NCBI GenBank assembly: GCA_020444165.1
Contig: JAHLLK010000017.1
Coordinates: forward strand, 1 to 64,000
DNA: 64,000 nucleotides
DNA from: Deltaproteobacteria bacterium
Lineage (GTDB): Bacteria; Desulfobacterota; Desulfarculia; Desulfarculales; Desulfarculaceae
Direction: 5' to 3'
This document shows positions 60,433 to 64,000 of the stretch, in pieces. Each line of letters begins with the position of its first letter. The stretch's first letter is position 1. A program made the position numbers and the translations under genes. Below the pieces are notes generated by a model, which ran no database searches, had not been told where the DNA came from, and was given only the letters and a program-made list of their open reading frames with translations.

Positions 60433-62805
60433 TTGCCGCAAACCACGAAACGAAAGATTTCCCAGGCGGTCGCCGGGTTGGGGATTTTGCTCCTGGCCAC
60501 GGCCGCGGGCGGCGCAGCCACCCCTCCGGACCAGGGCGCCTTCACCGGCTCCCAGAGCTGCCGGGAGTGCCACGAGAAGTTCTACCGGCTCTGGGCGCCC
60601 TCGCACCACGGCCGCGCCATGCAGGCCTATTCCGACGAGTTCGCCGCGGCCAACCTGACCCCCATGCCCGCCGCGTTGACCATCCAGGGCGTCCGCTACC
60701 AGGCCCAGACCGGCCCGGGCCAGGGCTGGCTCCTGGCCACGGAAAAGGGCCAGAAAACCCGCCTGCCCATCCAGCACGCCCTGGGGGGCAAGAACATCTT
60801 CTACTTCCTCACCCCGCTGGCGGCCGGCCGGCTGCAAACCCTGCCCCTGGCCTATGACCTGCACCGGAAAGAGTGGTTCGACACGGCCAAGAGCGGGCTC
60901 CGCCACGCCGGCGACCAGCCGGTGGACTGGCGGGACAGCACCTACACCTTCAACACCTCCTGCCACGGCTGCCACGTGAGCCAGTACCGCCAGAACTACG
61001 ACCCCGCCACCCGCACCTACCACACCACCTGGCGGGAGCCGGGCATCAACTGCGAGACCTGCCACGGCCCGGGCGAGGCCCATATCCGGGTCTGCCGGGC
61101 CGCGCCCCAGGGCCAGCCGCCCCAGGACCTGCGCATCACCCGGGGTGGGCGGAGCTTCACCGCCCGGCAGAACAACGACACCTGCGCCACCTGCCACGCC
61201 AAGGCCATCCCCCTCACCCGGAGCTTCGCGCCCGGGGACAATTTCTGGGATCATTTCGACCTGGCCCTCCTGGACCACGCGGACTACTATCCGGACGGCC
61301 GGGACCTGGGGGAGAATTACACCCTCACCTCCTGGCTGCTCTCCCCCTGCGTGCGGGCCGGAGGGCTCTCTTGCCTGCACTGCCACACCTCCAGCGGCCG
61401 CTTCCGTCAGAAGGACCAGCCCCAGACGGCCTGCCTGCCCTGCCACGCCGCGCGAGTGACCGCGGCCGCGGCCCACAGCCACCATAAACCCGGCCAAAAA
61501 TCCAGCCAGGGCGCGCCCACTTGCGTGTCCTGCCACATGCCCCAGACCAGTTTCGCCCGCATGCACCGCAGTGATCACTCCATGCTGCCCCCCACCCCGG
61601 CGGCCACCCGGCAGTTCGGCTCGCCCAACGCCTGCCAAAACTGCCACCGCGAAAAGGACGCGGCCTGGGCCGACCGGCAGGTGCGCCGCTGGCACCAGGA
61701 GGACTATCAGGCCCCGATCCTGGCCCGGGCCGGGCTGGTGGCCGCGGCCCGGGAGCGCGACTGGTCACGCCTGCCGGAGATGCTGGCCTATGTGGCGCGC
61801 CAGGACCGGGACCCGGTGTTTGCCGCCTCGCTGCTCCGGCTGTTGGGGGCTTGCCCCCAGGAGGCGAAATGGCCCGCCTTCCTGGCCGCCGCCGGCGACC
61901 CCCATCCCCTGGTGCGGGCCACGGCCCTGGCCGGGTTGCAGGATCACCCCGCACCGGAGGTGGCCCCCCTGGCCCTCACGGCCCTGAACGACCCCACCCG
62001 CCTGGTGCGGCTCCGGGCCGCCCAGGCCCTGCACGGCCGCCCCGCGGCGGGCTGGCCTCTCAAGGTGCGGCAGCGCCTGGCCGCGGTGGACCAGGAACTT
62101 TTGGCCTCGCTCCTGGCCCGGCCCGACACCTGGCACGCCAATTACAACGCGGGCAACTTTTACCTGGAGCAAGGCCAGATGGACCAGGCAGCGGCCTATT
62201 TCGAGACCGCGCTCGCCCTGGAGCCCCGGGCTTTGCCGCCCCTGGTGAACCTGGCCCTGACCGAGGCCCGCCGGGGCCACCCGGACCAGGCCCGGCAGCG
62301 CCTGGAACAGGCCCTGGCCGTGGACCCCAAAAGCGCGCCGGCCCACTACAACCTGGGGCTGCTGTTGGCCGAACAGGACCAGGCGGCCCTGGCTGCGGAA
62401 CACTTGCGGGCCGCCCTGCAAGCCGACCCCCAGATGGCGCCGGCCGCCTTCAACCTGGGGCTCTTGTTGGCCAAGCAGGACCCGGCGGCCGCCCGGCGGC
62501 TTTGCCAGCAGGCCTATGAGCTGTCGCCCAACCCGCGCTACGGCTTTACCTTGGCCTGGCTGGAGAGCCAGGGCGGCGACACGGCCGGGGCGGTGCGCCA
62601 ACTTGGGGAGGTCATGGCCACCTGGCCGGGCTATGCCGACGCCCCCCTCCTGCTGGCCGAGATCCACGCCCAGGCCGGCCGGCTGGGAGCCGCCCGAGAA
62701 GTGCTCGCCCAGGCCCTGGCCACGGGCGCCCTGTCGCCCCGGGACCAGCAACGCCTGGCCGGGCAGTTGGCCCGGTTGAGCGCCGAACGGGCCCCCACGC
62801 CCTGA
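60433..62805 (+). CDS. Octaheme c-type cytochrome with HEAT and TPR repeats
   Basis: About 790 residues. A signal peptide (AVAGLGILLLATAAGGAA) is followed by eight CXXCH haem sites: CRECH, CHGCH, CETCH, CATCH, CLHCH, CLPCH, CVSCH and CQNCH, between about residues 43 and 410. A HEAT-like segment and then TPR repeats (NYNAGNFYLEQGQMDQAAAYFETALALEPRALPPLVNLALTEARRG) make up the rest. Similar to large periplasmic multihaem proteins used in electron transfer. TTG 60433 has GGGGGAG eight bases upstream and is preferred over earlier in-frame codons inside the HAD gene. Confidence 0.88.
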   Translation: MPQTTKRKISQAVAGLGILLLATAAGGAATPPDQGAFTGSQSCRECHEKFYRLWAPSHHGRAMQAYSDEFAAANLTPMPAALTIQGVRYQAQTGPGQGWLLATEKGQKTRLPIQHALGGKNIFYFLTPLAAGRLQTLPLAYDLHRKEWFDTAKSGLRHAGDQPVDWRDSTYTFNTSCHGCHVSQYRQNYDPATRTYHTTWREPGINCETCHGPGEAHIRVCRAAPQGQPPQDLRITRGGRSFTARQNNDTCATCHAKAIPLTRSFAPGDNFWDHFDLALLDHADYYPDGRDLGENYTLTSWLLSPCVRAGGLSCLHCHTSSGRFRQKDQPQTACLPCHAARVTAAAAHSHHKPGQKSSQGAPTCVSCHMPQTSFARMHRSDHSMLPPTPAATRQFGSPNACQNCHREKDAAWADRQVRRWHQEDYQAPILARAGLVAAARERDWSRLPEMLAYVARQDRDPVFAASLLRLLGACPQEAKWPAFLAAAGDPHPLVRATALAGLQDHPAPEVAPLALTALNDPTRLVRLRAAQALHGRPAAGWPLKVRQRLAAVDQELLASLLARPDTWHANYNAGNFYLEQGQMDQAAAYFETALALEPRALPPLVNLALTEARRGHPDQARQRLEQALAVDPKSAPAHYNLGLLLAEQDQAALAAEHLRAALQADPQMAPAAFNLGLLLAKQDPAAARRLCQQAYELSPNPRYGFTLAWLESQGGDTAGAVRQLGEVMATWPGYADAPLLLAEIHAQAGRLGAAREVLAQALATGALSPRDQQRLAGQLARLSAERAPTP

Positions 62806-62984
62806 ACCCGGCCTGGGGAAAGCAAACTTGGTCTGTCCGCATGGAATGGCGGCTTGCCCGCCAAACAGCCTATAGTAAAGCCAGCCCGCCCCCTGGCTTG
62901 CCGTGCAAGATGCTGTGCCCAGGAGCCTGTCGGAGCCCTCGGGTCCACCGGCTCTTGGCCACGGTTTGGTAGGGAGGGTGGTGC

Positions 62985-63764
62985 ATGGATTACCACGTTT
63001 TGCTGGCGCTGTTGGCGCCCCTGCTGGGCGGCGGCATAGTCCTGTGCCTGGAGCTTGGCTACCGCCTGGGACGGCGGGGGGCCCAAAAGGCCCACGAAGC
63101 GGAGAAGACCGGCATCGGGGTCATCGACGCCGCGGTGTTCGGCCTTTTGGGCCTGATCCTGGCCTTGACCATCGGGGGCTCGGTCTCCCGCCTGGACCAC
63201 CGCCGCCAGTTGATCCTGCAGGAAACCCTGGCCGTGGGCACGGCCTACCAGCGGCTGGACATCCTGGCCCCGACCGACCGCACCGCCCTGCAAGGCCTGT
63301 TCAAGGAGTATCTGGGTTCGCGCCTCCAGCTTTACCGGCTTTTGCCGGAGGATGTGGCGGCGGCCAAGGCTGAGCTGGCCAAAAGCGAGGCCCTGGCCGG
63401 TAAGATCTGGTCCGCGGCGGTGACCGCGGCCAAGGCGGCGGCTCCCCAGCCGGCGGTGATGCTGCTCCTGCCCGCCCTGAACCAGATGTTCGACGTGGCC
63501 ACCGAGCGCACCCGCTACTTCTACATCCATCTGCCCCCGGCCTTCATAGCCATCCTGATGGTGACGGCCTGGGCCTGCTCCGTGTTGGCCGGCTACTCGC
63601 TGTACAATCCGCGGGGGCGGAACTTCATCCACATGGCCGTCTTCGCGGTGGTGATCACCGCCGCCTTCAGCCTGATCATGGATCTGGATTATCCCCGCCT
63701 GGGTCTGATCACCTTGCGGGACATGGACCAGGGGCTGTTGGAGCTGTGGCAGAGCTTAAGATAG
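62985..63764 (+). CDS. DUF4239 (bestrophin-like) membrane protein
   Basis: 259 residues. A membrane helix at the N-terminus (LLALLAPLLGGGIVLCLELGY) and a second at about 44-63 (GVIDAAVFGLLGLILALTIGGSVS), a helical soluble middle, then two C-terminal helices (FIAILMVTAWACSVLAGYSLYN; FIHMAVFAVVITAAFSLIMDLDYPR). This pattern and the DLDYPRLG ending identify the DUF4239 family. Role unknown. GGGAGGGTGG precedes the ATG. Confidence 0.86.
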   Translation: MDYHVLLALLAPLLGGGIVLCLELGYRLGRRGAQKAHEAEKTGIGVIDAAVFGLLGLILALTIGGSVSRLDHRRQLILQETLAVGTAYQRLDILAPTDRTALQGLFKEYLGSRLQLYRLLPEDVAAAKAELAKSEALAGKIWSAAVTAAKAAAPQPAVMLLLPALNQMFDVATERTRYFYIHLPPAFIAILMVTAWACSVLAGYSLYNPRGRNFIHMAVFAVVITAAFSLIMDLDYPRLGLITLRDMDQGLLELWQSLR

Positions 63765-63782
63765 GAGCGACGGGCGGGGTTT

Positions 63783-64000
63783 TCAGGCGGCCAGCACCGC
63801 GCCGTCGCGGCCCTGCTCCTTGGCCTGGTACAGGGCCTGGTCCGCCGCGGCCAACAAGGGCCCCAGCTCCAGGCCGTGCTCCTGGCTGCAGGCGGCGCCG
63901 ATGCTCACCGTCACCTGGGGCAGGCCGTCCGCGGCCGCCCGCCAGGTTTCCGCCAACTGATCCCGCAGCCGCCCGCAGAACCTGAGGGCCTCGGCCCCTG
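63783..64000 (-). CDS. GGDEF-domain protein, C-terminal part (runs off right edge)
   Basis: The last about 71 residues end with PQVTVSIGAACSQ and LLAAADQALYQAKEQGRDG, the conserved end of a GGDEF diguanylate cyclase domain. The active-site GG(D/E)EF motif is outside the window, so catalytic competence is unknown. c-di-GMP is a known regulator of FleQ-type activators such as the one at 10790-12214. Confidence 0.88.
   Translation of the reverse strand, partial: GAEALRFCGRLRDQLAETWRAAADGLPQVTVSIGAACSQEHGLELGPLLAAADQALYQAKEQGRDGAVLAA

Overview
The window is GC-rich (most genes have G or C at third positions) and gene-dense. It looks like the chromosome of a Gram-negative Desulfobacterota ('Deltaproteobacteria') bacterium. 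The support is flagellar genes under sigma-54 control, NtrC-type activators, Tat-exported multicopper oxidases, a TolC-like outer-membrane protein, an octaheme c-type cytochrome and many PAS kinases. The lineage is inferred from gene style; no rRNA or tRNA gene is visible to confirm it.

Bases 1-12.2 kb (minus strand) hold a flagellar block that reads as a three-tier cascade. A FleQ/FlrA-like activator (12214-10790) is followed by a FleQ-type box and a sigma-54 promoter ahead of a giant AMIN/TPR protein and an FlrC-like activator (10409-5045). A second box and sigma-54 promoter then precede flgB-flgC-fliE-fliF-fliG-fliH. Both activators have Ala in place of the receiver phospho-Asp, and no kinase gene is present; the AMIN/TPR protein sits where a kinase gene might be expected.

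12.2-29 kb carries housekeeping and signalling genes: the radical SAM protein AmrS, radC-pyrF, tatA, a flavin-nucleotide-binding protein, guanine deaminase and an O-methyltransferase. It also holds a cyclic-nucleotide cluster: two membrane class III cyclases flank a SulP transporter fused to STAS and cNMP-binding domains, and a PAS/GAF hybrid kinase lies upstream of the second cyclase. A 202-bp MITE-like element with four hairpins lies after tatA.

29-46.1 kb is accessory DNA. An AT-rich Fic gene lies beside a minus-strand phage structural module: scaffold, SU10-type capsid, adaptor, neck, tail terminator, tail tube, -1 frameshifting G/GT chaperone, 1775-residue tape measure, tail tip and fibre. 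All frames are intact, but terminase, portal, protease, integrase, replication and lysis genes are absent. It is either a truncated prophage or a domesticated particle such as a gene transfer agent.

46.2-53.1 kb is a minus-strand copper/metal block: multicopper oxidase, SHOCT protein, histidine kinase, a second multicopper oxidase with an altered type-3 copper motif, a TolC-like efflux protein and an isochorismatase-fold protein lacking its nucleophile. 53.5-64 kb holds a PAS kinase, cupin, TIM-barrel isomerase, secreted arylsulfatase, secreted HAD phosphatase, octaheme cytochrome with HEAT/TPR repeats, a DUF4239 membrane protein and the end of a GGDEF protein. A G-rich hairpin repeat occurs downstream of two unrelated genes, with paired changes in its stem.
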